18,415 nt of DNA. Source: Fervidifonticultor sp964526945 (GTDB lineage: Bacteria; Sysuimicrobiota; Sysuimicrobiia; Sysuimicrobiales; Humicultoraceae). Made by a program: the position numbers and the translations under genes. The notes under the pieces were generated by a model. That model ran no database searches. It had not been told where the DNA came from and worked only from the letters and a program-made list of their open reading frames with translations. Numbering within the stretch: position 1 is the first letter of the stretch; each line of letters opens with the position of its first letter. Shown piece by piece: positions 1-7,567 of the stretch. The DNA is taken from contig CAZGNA010000039.1 of NCBI GenBank assembly GCA_964526945.1, positions 1-18,415 on the forward strand, in the 5' to 3' direction.

Positions 1-12
1 AACGCATCGAGC

Positions 13-57
13 GATTCCGAATCTGAGGGTTTTCACGCCCGATTTGGGTTTAAACCC
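13..57. promoter_or_regulatory. Two palindromes upstream of the first deoxyribosyltransferase-like gene
   Basis: Two perfect inverted repeats lie just upstream of the start at 77. GATTC-c-GAATC is at 13-23 and GGGTTTAAACCC is at 46-57, about 20 bp before the ATG. They are AT-rich for this genome and could be operator half-sites or overlap the promoter. I see no convincing -35/-10 pair. The start of the transcription unit may lie outside the window, so an operator role is only inferred. Confidence 0.3.
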
Positions 58-76
58 GCTCGACCCAGGAGACACC

Positions 77-568
77 ATGAAGATCTACATGGCAGGTCCG
101 CTGTTCACCCCGTACCATCGCGCCTTCATCGCCCGCAATGCCGCGCGCCTGCGAGATGCGGGCTTCATATGCCTGGTGCCACACGAGCGCGGCGTCGTGC
201 ATGAAATCGACCGGGCGACTGGCAAGGTCTTCACGCCAGCACAAATCTTCCAGATGGACTACAAGATGGTCGCGGGCGCCCACGCAATCGTTGCGCTGCT
301 GGACGATCCGGACGTGAGCAGCGGCACCGCGGCGGAGATCGGCATCTTCTACGGCCTGATGCAGCACGACAGGACGAAAAAGGGTATCCTCGGCCTGCTC
401 ACCGACGCCCGTGCATGGAAGCGGGCCGCTGCCGGCGCACCGCCGATCAACGCGTTCACGCTGGGCACCGTCGAGGCTGCGGGCGCTATCTACCGTACGC
501 TCGACGAAGTCATCGCGCACCTCGACGTCTGGCGCCGGGAGCTGCACGCTGAGGGGTTGCTCCTCTGA
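77..568 (+). CDS. Nucleoside 2-deoxyribosyltransferase-like protein, catalytic Glu present
   Basis: A 163-residue protein of the nucleoside 2-deoxyribosyltransferase fold (PF05014-like). Family members cleave or exchange the N-glycosidic bond of nucleosides or nucleotides; relatives include DNPH1/Rcl-type hydrolases. It opens with the family signature KIYMAGPLF (residues 2-10). The core DYKMV...AIVALLDDPDVSSGTAAEIG (61-89) contains the usual nucleophile Glu (E87) in GTAAEIG. The length suits the family. The ATG at 77 is chosen because AGGAG lies at 67-71; an in-frame ATG at 44 lacks a comparable site. It is followed by a paralogue at 698 and converges on the salvage operon. The substrate cannot be read from sequence; a modified nucleoside or its monophosphate is inferred from the neighbours. 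Confidence 0.8.
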   Translation: MKIYMAGPLFTPYHRAFIARNAARLRDAGFICLVPHERGVVHEIDRATGKVFTPAQIFQMDYKMVAGAHAIVALLDDPDVSSGTAAEIGIFYGLMQHDRTKKGILGLLTDARAWKRAAAGAPPINAFTLGTVEAAGAIYRTLDEVIAHLDVWRRELHAEGLLL

Positions 569-697
569 TGCGACGCTCAGGCTCCCGCCCATGCCTGCCG
601 TGCTTCTCCGTGCCTCAGACAGATCGGTCCTGCCAGGTCGCGTCGATGCATGCCTGGCTGCGCCGACTACAGACCTACATGCTGCAGGAGGGATCCC
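569..697 (+). other. Gap between the two transferase-like genes
   Basis: This 129-nt spacer has no supported gene and no clear terminator. It ends in a very strong ribosome binding site (CAGGAGGG, 685-692) placed for the GTG at 698. The two genes may be co-transcribed. Confidence 0.5.
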
Positions 698-1186
698 GTG
701 AAGGTCTTCCTTAGCGGCATCATCGCTACGCCCTACGCCCGCGAGTTCCTGGTCAAATGCGCACGCGTGCTCCGGGAAAAGGGGATCATGTGCTACACTC
801 CCGTGGAGGGTACGTGGACGCCTGCCGCCGGCGACCGCGCTGAGAGTACCGTGGCCGACGACTTCGCCGCCCTACACGAAGCCGATGCCCTCGTCGCCAT
901 CCTCGACGGGCTGAGCGTCGACGACGCCGTCGCGGCCCACATCGGCGCCTTCCACACCATGATGCGCCTGGGAATGCCCAAGCGGGGCATCATCGGCGTC
1001 CTGCACGACACGCGGGTGGCCAGGTGGAACTGGGCCGCGGGTGCCCGTACGATCAACGCCTACGTCGCCGAGTGCATCCACGAGCGCGGCCGGATCGTTT
1101 CCTCGTTCGCCGAAGCGACTGCCGACCTCCTGCGCTGGGCAGGCCGGACCGATGAGACCTCTTCCGTGGACGCTGGCATCGCGTAA
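698..1186 (+). CDS. Nucleoside 2-deoxyribosyltransferase-like paralogue lacking the catalytic Glu
   Basis: A 162-residue paralogue of the preceding gene. It aligns without gaps through the core: A64-LVAILDGLSVDDAVAAHIG-83 against AIVALLDDPDVSSGTAAEIG. The position of the nucleophile Glu (E87 in the first protein) is His81 here, and the GT of GTAAEIG is AV. The N-terminal strand and loop (KVFLSGIIATPY) keep the family pattern. The GTG start at 698 is preferred because it sits directly behind CAGGAGGG; an upstream ATG at 650 would add an unrelated 16-residue tail. Loss of the nucleophile suggests a non-catalytic subunit, a binding protein or a changed chemistry. Family enzymes are oligomers with active sites at subunit interfaces, so a heteromer with the first protein is possible (inference). 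Confidence 0.72.
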   Translation: MKVFLSGIIATPYAREFLVKCARVLREKGIMCYTPVEGTWTPAAGDRAESTVADDFAALHEADALVAILDGLSVDDAVAAHIGAFHTMMRLGMPKRGIIGVLHDTRVARWNWAAGARTINAYVAECIHERGRIVSSFAEATADLLRWAGRTDETSSVDAGIA

Positions 1187-1325
1187 ACGCTCCATGGTCC
1201 GTGGCGAGGCATAGGTTGCACGATACGCGCACCGAACCAACTGCTCGGCGCCGCAGCAAGTGCGCAAAGCTGGCAGCAGTCTGACCAGCGGCCGCCGACA
1301 GCGGTGCCGGGATGCGTGGTTTCTG
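1187..1325. other. Convergent intergenic region
   Basis: This 139-nt gap separates the 3' ends of the rightward transferase-like pair and the leftward operon. A bidirectional terminator would be expected. I see only short GC-rich inverted repeats and no T-tract, so no intrinsic terminator is called. Confidence 0.4.
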
Positions 1326-2126
1326 CTACTGGCCCGTGACCACGATCTTCACGTCGACGGCCGGTGACCGGAGTTGGGCCGAGAGCCCGCCGTCGACGGT
1401 GACGACGGTGCCGGTCACGTAGGCCGCGTCATCGGATGCCAGGTAGACTGCTGCGCCCGCCACGTCGGCGCCGGTGCCCATGCGCGCCAGCGGGATGACG
1501 TCGCCGACGGCCGTCTGCGCTTCTGCCCCCACAGGGCTGCGTCGTTCCACGGCGATCGCGCCCGGGGCGATGGCATTGACACGGATGCCCCACGGTGCGA
1601 GATCCAACGCCATGGCGCGTGTGGCGGCTTCGACCGCCCCCTTGGCCGCATCGTAGGCGACCCGATAGCGATGAGCGCGCGTGGCGCCGCACGGGCTCAT
1701 GTTGATGATGCACCCGGCGCGGCGCGTCACCATCTGGCGCGCGGCGTGCCATGCGCACAGGTACATACCCTTGAGGTTCACCGCCATCACGCGGTCCCAC
1801 GTGGCCTCGTCAGTATCCAGGAAATGGCGTTCGACTCCGGGGCCGTGGGCCAGGGCCGCGTTGTTGACCAGCACGTCCACCCGGCCGGACGCCTCCACCG
1901 TCCGGGCGAAGAGCCGGGCCACCTGGTCAGCACACGCAACATCCGTGGCCACGAACAGCGCCGGCACTCCGTCCTCCTGCAACATCGCCGCCGCTCGGGT
2001 TCCCCGTTCCTCATCGATGTCGGCGACCACCACCATCGCGCCTTCCGCGCCGAACCGCCTCGCGATGGCCAGCCCGATCCCCTGCGCGCCTCCGGTGACG
2101 ACCGCAACTTTCCCTGCCAGCCGCAC
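1326..2126 (-). CDS. Short-chain dehydrogenase/reductase with unusual active-site Ser position
   Basis: A 266-residue classical SDR, last gene of the leftward operon. It has the glycine-rich nucleotide loop TGGAQGIG (11-18), Asp36 at the end of the second strand (predicting NAD(H) preference), NNAA (88-91), N117, and the YDAAK catalytic pair (Y158, K162). An ungapped alignment to typical SDRs (INISS...Y) puts Pro145 where the catalytic Ser normally lies, thirteen residues before the Tyr; Ser144 is adjacent and might substitute. The C-terminal tail after VTVDGG is about 20 residues longer than usual. The start is GTG at 2126 behind GAGGGGGG, 27 nt after the nucleoside hydrolase. The role is unknown; oxidation or reduction of a released sugar or base is inferred from context. 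Confidence 0.85.
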   Translation of the reverse strand: MRLAGKVAVVTGGAQGIGLAIARRFGAEGAMVVVADIDEERGTRAAAMLQEDGVPALFVATDVACADQVARLFARTVEASGRVDVLVNNAALAHGPGVERHFLDTDEATWDRVMAVNLKGMYLCAWHAARQMVTRRAGCIINMSPCGATRAHRYRVAYDAAKGAVEAATRAMALDLAPWGIRVNAIAPGAIAVERRSPVGAEAQTAVGDVIPLARMGTGADVAGAAVYLASDDAAYVTGTVVTVDGGLSAQLRSPAVDVKIVVTGQ

Positions 2127-2153
2127 TGATCCGCCCCCCTCGTCGACCGCGCG

Positions 2154-3092
2154 TTAGCGCCAGGCGAGGAGCGCCTCCGTGAAGACGTCCGCTACGCCCC
2201 CCGCATCCACCTCGAGCGCCACATCCACGTTCGCGGGCCGCCCCCACTGCCCGTCGAAGTCCGCCACGGTGGCCCCCGCGGTCAGGCTGCCCTGGGTCTC
2301 GACGTCGACGGGGAGGCGTCGAACTCGAAACAAGTCGGGGCGAAGGACATAGGCCATGCACACCACGTCATTGTACTGCACCCCGCCACCGGCGACCGCC
2401 GCAATCCCACGACGCCGGTACGCCTCCTGGATGAACGGCGTGATCTGCAGCAGCAGCTCCACGGCCGGATGGTCTGCCCGCCGCAGGCGCGCAAGGTGCG
2501 CCGCAGTGATCACGGTGGGCCGGCACACGTCGAGCCCGACCTGGACCAGCGGTGCTCCCGAGCGGTACACGATTCGCGCGGCCTCGGGGTCGTTGTAGAG
2601 GTTTGCCGAGGCAGCTGGCGTGACGTTGCCCCAGGTGAGCACGGCGCCCCCCATGACCACGATCTGGCGCACGGCGCGCGCCACACGGGGTTCCGCGGCG
2701 AGTGCCAGGGCGACGTTCGTAAGCGGCCCCAGCGCCACCACGGTGATCTCGCCCGGTGTCCGCAGGACGCGCTCGATGAGCATCTCCATCGCGCCCGCAG
2801 CCGCTGGGGCCCGCGCTGGCGGCGGGAGCGCAACGTCGCCAAGCCCGTTCTGCCCGTGGATCGCCCTCGCGTACGTCGGCTCGCGCAGCAGCGGCCGGGC
2901 CGCTCCGGGGTACACTGGGATGTCGGGCCGACCGGCCGCTTCTAGGATCACCAGGGCGTTGCGCGTGCACTGCTCGACGTCGGTATTGCCGAAGACCGTG
3001 GTAATCGCGTCCACGTCAAGCCCGGCAGCGAGTCCGAGGAAGATCGCTGCAGTGTCGTCAATGCCTGGGTCGGTATCGATGATCACCCGCAT
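2154..3092 (-). CDS. IunH-family nucleoside hydrolase
   Basis: A 312-residue nucleoside N-ribohydrolase homologue; the family cleaves nucleosides to base plus ribose with a Ca2+ ion. The calcium motif DTDPGIDD (6-13) is intact, as are HGQNGLGD (79-86), the MGG/GN loop (148-156) and NDPEAA (167-172). Two usual substrate contacts differ. The AEFN loop is ASAN (161-164), so its ribose-contacting Glu is Ser162. The usual HDP near the C terminus is NDV (241-243), keeping the metal-binding Asp242 but not the His. This suggests a non-standard nucleoside substrate. QueK, the queuosine hydrolase, belongs to this family, and the neighbours here are Qng1-like. The start at 3092 has GAGGAGG behind it; the open frame extends much further upstream without support. 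Confidence 0.88.
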   Translation of the reverse strand: MRVIIDTDPGIDDTAAIFLGLAAGLDVDAITTVFGNTDVEQCTRNALVILEAAGRPDIPVYPGAARPLLREPTYARAIHGQNGLGDVALPPPARAPAAAGAMEMLIERVLRTPGEITVVALGPLTNVALALAAEPRVARAVRQIVVMGGAVLTWGNVTPAASANLYNDPEAARIVYRSGAPLVQVGLDVCRPTVITAAHLARLRRADHPAVELLLQITPFIQEAYRRRGIAAVAGGGVQYNDVVCMAYVLRPDLFRVRRLPVDVETQGSLTAGATVADFDGQWGRPANVDVALEVDAGGVADVFTEALLAWR

Positions 3093-3348
3093 CCTTGGCC
3101 TCCTCGGTGGCTGCATGCGTCCGGCTGCGGCAGGGAGGCACGGTCGCGCTCCGGACACGGGCAACGACGTCCACGCAGCGTGCGCAGACTGGCGCGGGGA
3201 GGCGTCAAAGTGCCGTGCGTCACACCGGCGGCGGCACGCCGCACCGTGGGGGGTGGTACGCTGCGCCACGCCTACGCTACCGGATCGCGCGCCGCGCTGC
3301 TCACCAAGGCGCCGCGCATACGCGCCACATGGCTTCCGCAGCAACACG
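3093..3348. other. Gap inside the salvage operon
   Basis: This 256-nt gap lies between the first Qng1-like gene and the nucleoside hydrolase, much longer than the other spacers in the operon. The minus strand holds an isolated TTGACG but no matching -10 box. An internal promoter for the hydrolase and SDR genes is possible but not demonstrated. At its upstream edge an 8-nt repeat, AACACGTC, occurs twice with an 11-nt period (3343-3361), spanning the Qng1-like stop codon. Confidence 0.4.
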
Positions 3349-4452
3349 TCAGTAACACGTCGTGAGCACCAGCGGCCACCGCAGCTCCATGAGCGCATGC
3401 TCCCGCTGAAACGCGCGGGAGACTCTGCGGTACGCACACGGGTGCTCGGCGTCGCTGACGCCCACTCGACAGGGTCGACAACCGAGGTATCCCATGCGCC
3501 AGCACTCGGTGTCCACCGCGGTGACCGCCGCGCCGGTGGCCGTGGCAAGCCGGCGGCCGGCGGTGACCGTCGCCGCACGGTACTCCCGCTCCATGTGGCT
3601 GTCACGGGCGATGAGGCGCTGCTCACGCAGGTGACGGGCCAGGTCTGCGCTGATCCGGAAGATCCCGGTGCGAATGAAGAACAGGGGAATATAGTAGTCG
3701 GCGGCGATCTCGAAGTGCTCGGGGTCACGGATGCGGACGAGCCTCCGGTAGTCCGGCGTGGTGGGAATACCGTCGACGGCCCGCGTGCTCAGGAACTTCG
3801 GGTAGAGCATCGCTAGCTTGCAGAACGGCCAGTCGAAGTACGCCGTAGGAAAGTCCAGCAGCAGCCGTTGGATCAGCCCCTGGTCGTCCCCACGAAACAG
3901 GTGGCCGTCAGCAGCCTCAAGGAGGTTGGCCGCGTGCCCGTCGTAGCGCGCCAGGAGCACCCGGCCCAGCTCGTTGTACTTGGCCAGCCGCTGCAGCAGC
4001 AGCTGCAGCGTCACCTCACCGGTCTGGTCGTCGCGGTAGATGTTGCGGACGTCGTCGAGGGTCATCGCGGCCAGGTAGCGCGCATCCAGGATCGGCTGGC
4101 CGCGCCGCAGGGCGCGCATGTGCGCCGCCGCGATGCCGCGCGCCCCCACGAAGCGCTCCCCGCCGATGGTGATCTCCCAGGCCTCCACCGCCCCGTCGGG
4201 CCGGCGCCGCCAGATACAGAACTCCTGCGACGTCAAGACGAGGTAGAACTGCAGGGTGTCACGGCTGTTCTCGGCCGGCGATTCGGCCGGGAACCGCTGC
4301 GGATCGGTCTGGAACGCGGCACCGCCCGTGGCCAGCTGCTGCCGCATCACCGCGGCGACGTCGGCCAGCGCCCCCTCGTCGATCGTCACGTGCACTGCGG
4401 CCGCCATGAGGTCCGCGATCTCTCGACGCATCGCCTCGTAGGTGTACGGCAT
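3349..4452 (-). CDS. Queuosine salvage (Qng1/DUF2419)-like N-glycosylase, paralogue 2
   Basis: A 367-residue protein I recognise as a divergent member of the Qng1/DUF2419 family, which hydrolyses queuosine 5'-phosphate to queuine and has a DNA-glycosylase-like helical fold. Family-like blocks in order are QFYLVLTSQEFCIW (68-81, matching the usual LxxLNFCFW block), AAMTLDDVRNIY (128-139), ELGRVLLARYDG (161-172), LLLDFPTAYFDWPF (197-210) and FEIAADYYIPLFF (247-259, matching FADYRIPQ). The Asp residues expected in the active site (D200, D207, D252) are present. The C-terminal tail has C325-x2-C328-x10-C339-x5-S345, so the fourth position of a cysteine cluster seen in the neighbour is Ser. ATG at 4452 sits behind AAGGAGG, 21 nt after the upstream paralogue. 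The exact substrate is unproven. Confidence 0.75.
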   Translation of the reverse strand: MPYTYEAMRREIADLMAAAVHVTIDEGALADVAAVMRQQLATGGAAFQTDPQRFPAESPAENSRDTLQFYLVLTSQEFCIWRRRPDGAVEAWEITIGGERFVGARGIAAAHMRALRRGQPILDARYLAAMTLDDVRNIYRDDQTGEVTLQLLLQRLAKYNELGRVLLARYDGHAANLLEAADGHLFRGDDQGLIQRLLLDFPTAYFDWPFCKLAMLYPKFLSTRAVDGIPTTPDYRRLVRIRDPEHFEIAADYYIPLFFIRTGIFRISADLARHLREQRLIARDSHMEREYRAATVTAGRRLATATGAAVTAVDTECWRMGYLGCRPCRVGVSDAEHPCAYRRVSRAFQREHALMELRWPLVLTTCY

Positions 4453-4473
4453 GCGGCCTCCTTGTCGTTCAGC

Positions 4474-5559
4474 TCAGTACCACGGGGTAGGCACCAGCGG
4501 CCAGAGCGCCCCCATCAGCGCGGGGTCGCGCGTGTAGGCACGACAGACGCCTCGGTAGTCGCACGGCACCGTCTGGTGGTCGACGCCCGGATGGCAGGGC
4601 CGGCACCGCATGAACCCCATGGCCCATGTCTCTGTGGCCAGGGCATGGGGAAGCACGCCCAGGCGTTCGGCGAGCTCGCGCGTGGCCAGGATCGTCCAGG
4701 CCCGGTACTCCCGTTCCATCGGACTGTCGCGTGGGATGAGGGCGCGCTGCCGCAGGTGTTCTCGCAAGGCCTCGCTCACCCGCAACACTCCCACCCGATA
4801 AAGGAAGAAGGGCCGGTAGTAGTCGGCACCCACCTCCAGACGCTCGGGGTCGCGCAGGTCCACCAGCGCGCGCACGGGGGTACCCGGCGGTCCCAGCCAC
4901 TCGCGGTCCGCGTAGAGGTTCGCCAACGTCACCATGATCAGCTTACAGAACGGCCAGTCACCATACGACAGCGGAAAGTCGTCGAGCAGCCGTTGCACGA
5001 TCCCCTGACCGTCGGGGCGGAACAGCCAGCCCTCAGCGCGTTCGAGCAGCGTCACGAACGACCCGCGGTAGCACGTACGGAGGACCCGCCCTACCTCATG
5101 GAACTTGGCGAGGCGTTCCGGGAGGAACTGCAGGGTTACCGCGCCGGTACGCTCGTCGCGGTAGTAGTCCTCCATATCGGCCAGCGTCATCGAGACCAGG
5201 TACTCGGGATCGAGGATGTTCTTGCCGGCGCGCAGGGCCCGTAGGTGGCACGCGTAGATGGCCGGGGCACCGTAGCGCTCCTCGCCGCTGACGTGCACCC
5301 GCCAGGGCTCCACGTCTCCGGTAGGCGTCCGTTGCCAGATAAGGAAATTGTGGGTACCGGCGACCAGCGCGAACTGCAGGAGATCCAGTGGCGCCAGGGC
5401 CGGCTGCTCACGGCGGATCTGGAAGTCGTCAGTCCCAAGACGCTCCCGAAGCACCGCCGCAACCCGCGCCAACTGCGCGCGATCGATCGTCACGTGACGA
5501 GCAGACGCTGCGATTGCCTGGAGGGCGTCCCGCATCGCTTCGTACGTCCGTATCTCCAC
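4474..5559 (-). CDS. Queuosine salvage (Qng1/DUF2419)-like N-glycosylase, paralogue 1, with C-terminal Cys4 motif
   Basis: A 361-residue paralogue of the gene at 3349-4452, clearly homologous along its whole length. It shows LLQFALVAGTHNFLIW (60-75), SMTLADMEDYY (123-133), EVGRVL (155-160), LLDDFPLSYGDWPF (191-204) and LEVGADYYRPFF (241-252). Asp194, Asp201 and Asp246 occupy the expected Qng1 active-site positions. The tail carries a complete C319-x2-C322-x10-C333-x5-C339 pattern that may bind zinc or an iron-sulfur cluster. In endonuclease III-type HhH glycosylases a four-Cys cluster sits in an equivalent C-terminal place, but with the spacing C-x6-C-x2-C-x5-C. The start is GTG at 5559, with GGAGGAGGG a few bases upstream. 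Either a queuosine-type nucleotide or another modified nucleotide could be the substrate. Confidence 0.75.
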   Translation of the reverse strand: MEIRTYEAMRDALQAIAASARHVTIDRAQLARVAAVLRERLGTDDFQIRREQPALAPLDLLQFALVAGTHNFLIWQRTPTGDVEPWRVHVSGEERYGAPAIYACHLRALRAGKNILDPEYLVSMTLADMEDYYRDERTGAVTLQFLPERLAKFHEVGRVLRTCYRGSFVTLLERAEGWLFRPDGQGIVQRLLDDFPLSYGDWPFCKLIMVTLANLYADREWLGPPGTPVRALVDLRDPERLEVGADYYRPFFLYRVGVLRVSEALREHLRQRALIPRDSPMEREYRAWTILATRELAERLGVLPHALATETWAMGFMRCRPCHPGVDHQTVPCDYRGVCRAYTRDPALMGALWPLVPTPWY

Positions 5560-5635
5560 GCAGCCCTCCTCCCCGCCTCACGCCCTCAGACGAACGGCAC
5601 CATGCTGTCGGCCGATGTTCGCGCGATCCATGTGC

Positions 5636-6556
5636 CTACCCTTTGAGTCCGCTCATCACCACGCCCTGGACGTAGTACCGCTGGAGGATGAGAAAGACGA
5701 CGATGATGGGCACCGTGGCCAGCGTGCTGGCCGCGAACGTCAGGTCCCAGCGCGTCTGTACCTCGGTCACGAAGCTGGCAATGGCGACCTGGATCACACG
5801 CTTCTCGGCCGCCGGGGCCGCAATCAACGGCCACAGGAACGCGTCCCAGCTGGCCTGAAACCGAATCAGGGCGAACGCCACCAGGGCAGGCACCGCGTTG
5901 GGGAGTACCACGTGGCGGAACGCGCCAAAATAGGAACACCCGTCGATCCGGGCAGCCTCTTCCAGCTCCCGGGGAATCTCCTGGAAGAACTGTCGCAGCA
6001 GGAAGATTCCCAGGGGATTCGCAACCCACGGTATGATGAGCGCCTGGTACGTGTTGACCCAGCCCAGCGCACGCACCTGCAGGTAGAGGGGAATGGCGAG
6101 CACCTCGAAGGGCACGATCATCGTGCTCAGGAAAAGCCCGAAGAGCACATCGCGCCCGGGAAAGGCCAGACGGGCAAAGGCGTACGCCGCCATGGCGTTG
6201 ACCATCAGGCTGAGACCCGTGACCGCGGTGGCCACGATCACGCTGTTCATCAGGTAGCGCGAGAACGGGAACGGTACCAGCCGAAACAGCTCGCGGTACG
6301 CATCGAACGTCGCCATCTCCGGCACGAAGGTGCGCCACGATAGCGGCGACACGTACCGAAAGATCTCCACCTGCGGCCGCAGGGAGGACGTCACCATCCA
6401 GAGGTACGGCACCAGGAAGATCGCCGCCAGGACGGTCAGCATCGCGTACAGGCCCACGCGTCCGCTGGCACGGCGGACCATGGTCCAGGGAGAGACCACC
6501 GCCCGGGGCCTCACCCGGGCGGGCACCACCAGGGAGCCATCTGCAGGCCGCCGCAT
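5636..6556 (-). CDS. CUT1-type ABC transporter permease (MalG-like)
   Basis: A 306-residue inner-membrane permease of the carbohydrate-uptake (CUT1) binding-protein-dependent family. Hydrophobic helices begin near residue 34, and further segments lie at about 101-126, 135-160, 172-190, 220-240 and 278-294. The cytoplasmic EAA loop is present as E200-AARIDG-206 followed by LP (218-219), the site that docks the ATPase. Two to three bases separate it from the partner permease, so they are co-translated. It imports the same unknown ligand as the binding protein at 7568-8836. CUT1 systems usually carry sugars, but the operon context points to a nucleoside or glycosylated nucleoside (inference). 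Confidence 0.92.
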   Translation of the reverse strand: MRRPADGSLVVPARVRPRAVVSPWTMVRRASGRVGLYAMLTVLAAIFLVPYLWMVTSSLRPQVEIFRYVSPLSWRTFVPEMATFDAYRELFRLVPFPFSRYLMNSVIVATAVTGLSLMVNAMAAYAFARLAFPGRDVLFGLFLSTMIVPFEVLAIPLYLQVRALGWVNTYQALIIPWVANPLGIFLLRQFFQEIPRELEEAARIDGCSYFGAFRHVVLPNAVPALVAFALIRFQASWDAFLWPLIAAPAAEKRVIQVAIASFVTEVQTRWDLTFAASTLATVPIIVVFLILQRYYVQGVVMSGLKG

Positions 6557-6559
6557 CCC

Positions 6560-7489
6560 TCAGTACTCCACCGTGGTCCGCAGCAGCCGAAACTGCAGCA
6601 AGGTGAAGGCCAGCACGACCACCAGCAGCAAGAACGACATCGCCGCGGCGAATCCCATCTCGAAGTACCGGAACGCGGTTCGGAAGATGTAGAACACCAA
6701 GACCATGGTGCTGTCCGCAGGGCCGCCATCGGTCATCAGGTAGACTGGGGTGAACACCTTGAAGGCCGAGATCGTTCCGACTACCACGACGAAGACCGCG
6801 GCCCGTCGGAGAAGCGGTACGGTGACCCGCCAGAAGCTCTGCCAGCCCGTGGCCCCGTCGATGGCCGCGCTCTCGTAGAGATCCGCCGGAATCGCCTGCA
6901 GGCCGGCCAGGAAGATGAGCATGTAGAAGCCCACTTCCTTCCACGCGCTCATGACCACCAGGCTCACCAAGGCCTGGTCGGCGCTGGCCAGGAAGGGCTG
7001 CGGAGGCAGGCCCAGGGCCTGCAGCACGCTGTTGATGAACCCCTGGGAGTTGTATAGCAGCTTCCAGACCGTGCTGATGACCACCAGCGAGGTGACCACG
7101 GGGAGGAAGAAGGCCGATCGGAAGAACGCGAGCCCCCGCAGTGGGCGGTTCAGGGCCAGCGCGAGTCCCAACGCAGCCACCGTCTGCACGACGACGAGCA
7201 GCCCAGCGTAGACTAGGGTGTTGCGCAGGGCAATGCGGAACACCGGATCCTGCGCCGCCCGCACGTAGTTGGCCCCGCCCACGAAGACAGGCTGCGGGTT
7301 GAGTAACGAGTAGTCGAAGAAGCTCAGACGCAGCGCCTGGAGGATCGGGAGGACCGCGAACAATACGATCCCGGCCGTGGCCGGGAGCAGAAAGACCGCC
7401 GCGGCGGCGTACCGCTGACGGGCCAGTCCCGACCCACGGGCTGCACGAGGCGGCACCTGGACAGGGCGACCGACACGCCTCATGGACAC
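6560..7489 (-). CDS. CUT1-type ABC transporter permease (MalF/UgpA-like)
   Basis: A 309-residue inner-membrane permease, partner of the MalG-like protein. It has a first hydrophobic helix at about 28-52, helices at roughly 92-115, 123-143, 172-196 and 228-250, and a final one at 283-300. The EAA-type loop is E206-SAAIDG-212. It keeps the typical AxxFLLPAxxGIxLFxxxP N-terminal pattern of the family. Two starts are possible, GTG at 7489 or ATG at 7483, and neither has a strong ribosome binding site. It follows the binding-protein gene by about 78 nt. Confidence 0.92.
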   Translation of the reverse strand: MSMRRVGRPVQVPPRAARGSGLARQRYAAAAVFLLPATAGIVLFAVLPILQALRLSFFDYSLLNPQPVFVGGANYVRAAQDPVFRIALRNTLVYAGLLVVVQTVAALGLALALNRPLRGLAFFRSAFFLPVVTSLVVISTVWKLLYNSQGFINSVLQALGLPPQPFLASADQALVSLVVMSAWKEVGFYMLIFLAGLQAIPADLYESAAIDGATGWQSFWRVTVPLLRRAAVFVVVVGTISAFKVFTPVYLMTDGGPADSTMVLVFYIFRTAFRYFEMGFAAAMSFLLLVVVLAFTLLQFRLLRTTVEY

Positions 7490-7567
7490 CCCGGCCGGGT
7501 GGACCCGGTTCCGGGTTCCGCCACGGGGCGCGGGGTGACCCGCTGCGTGGCTCTGATCATGGCCCGC

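Noticed and set aside
3093..3728. N-terminal extension of the nucleoside hydrolase frame into the Qng1-like gene
   Set aside because: The family N terminus starts at 3092 with MRVIIDTDPG and its own GAGGAGG site; the extension overlaps another gene in a different frame.
3868..5244. A 458-residue open frame on the plus strand opposite the two Qng1-like genes
   Set aside because: Low-complexity, His/Arg/Gln-rich composition with no domain; the minus strand encodes two homologous proteins with good ribosome binding sites.
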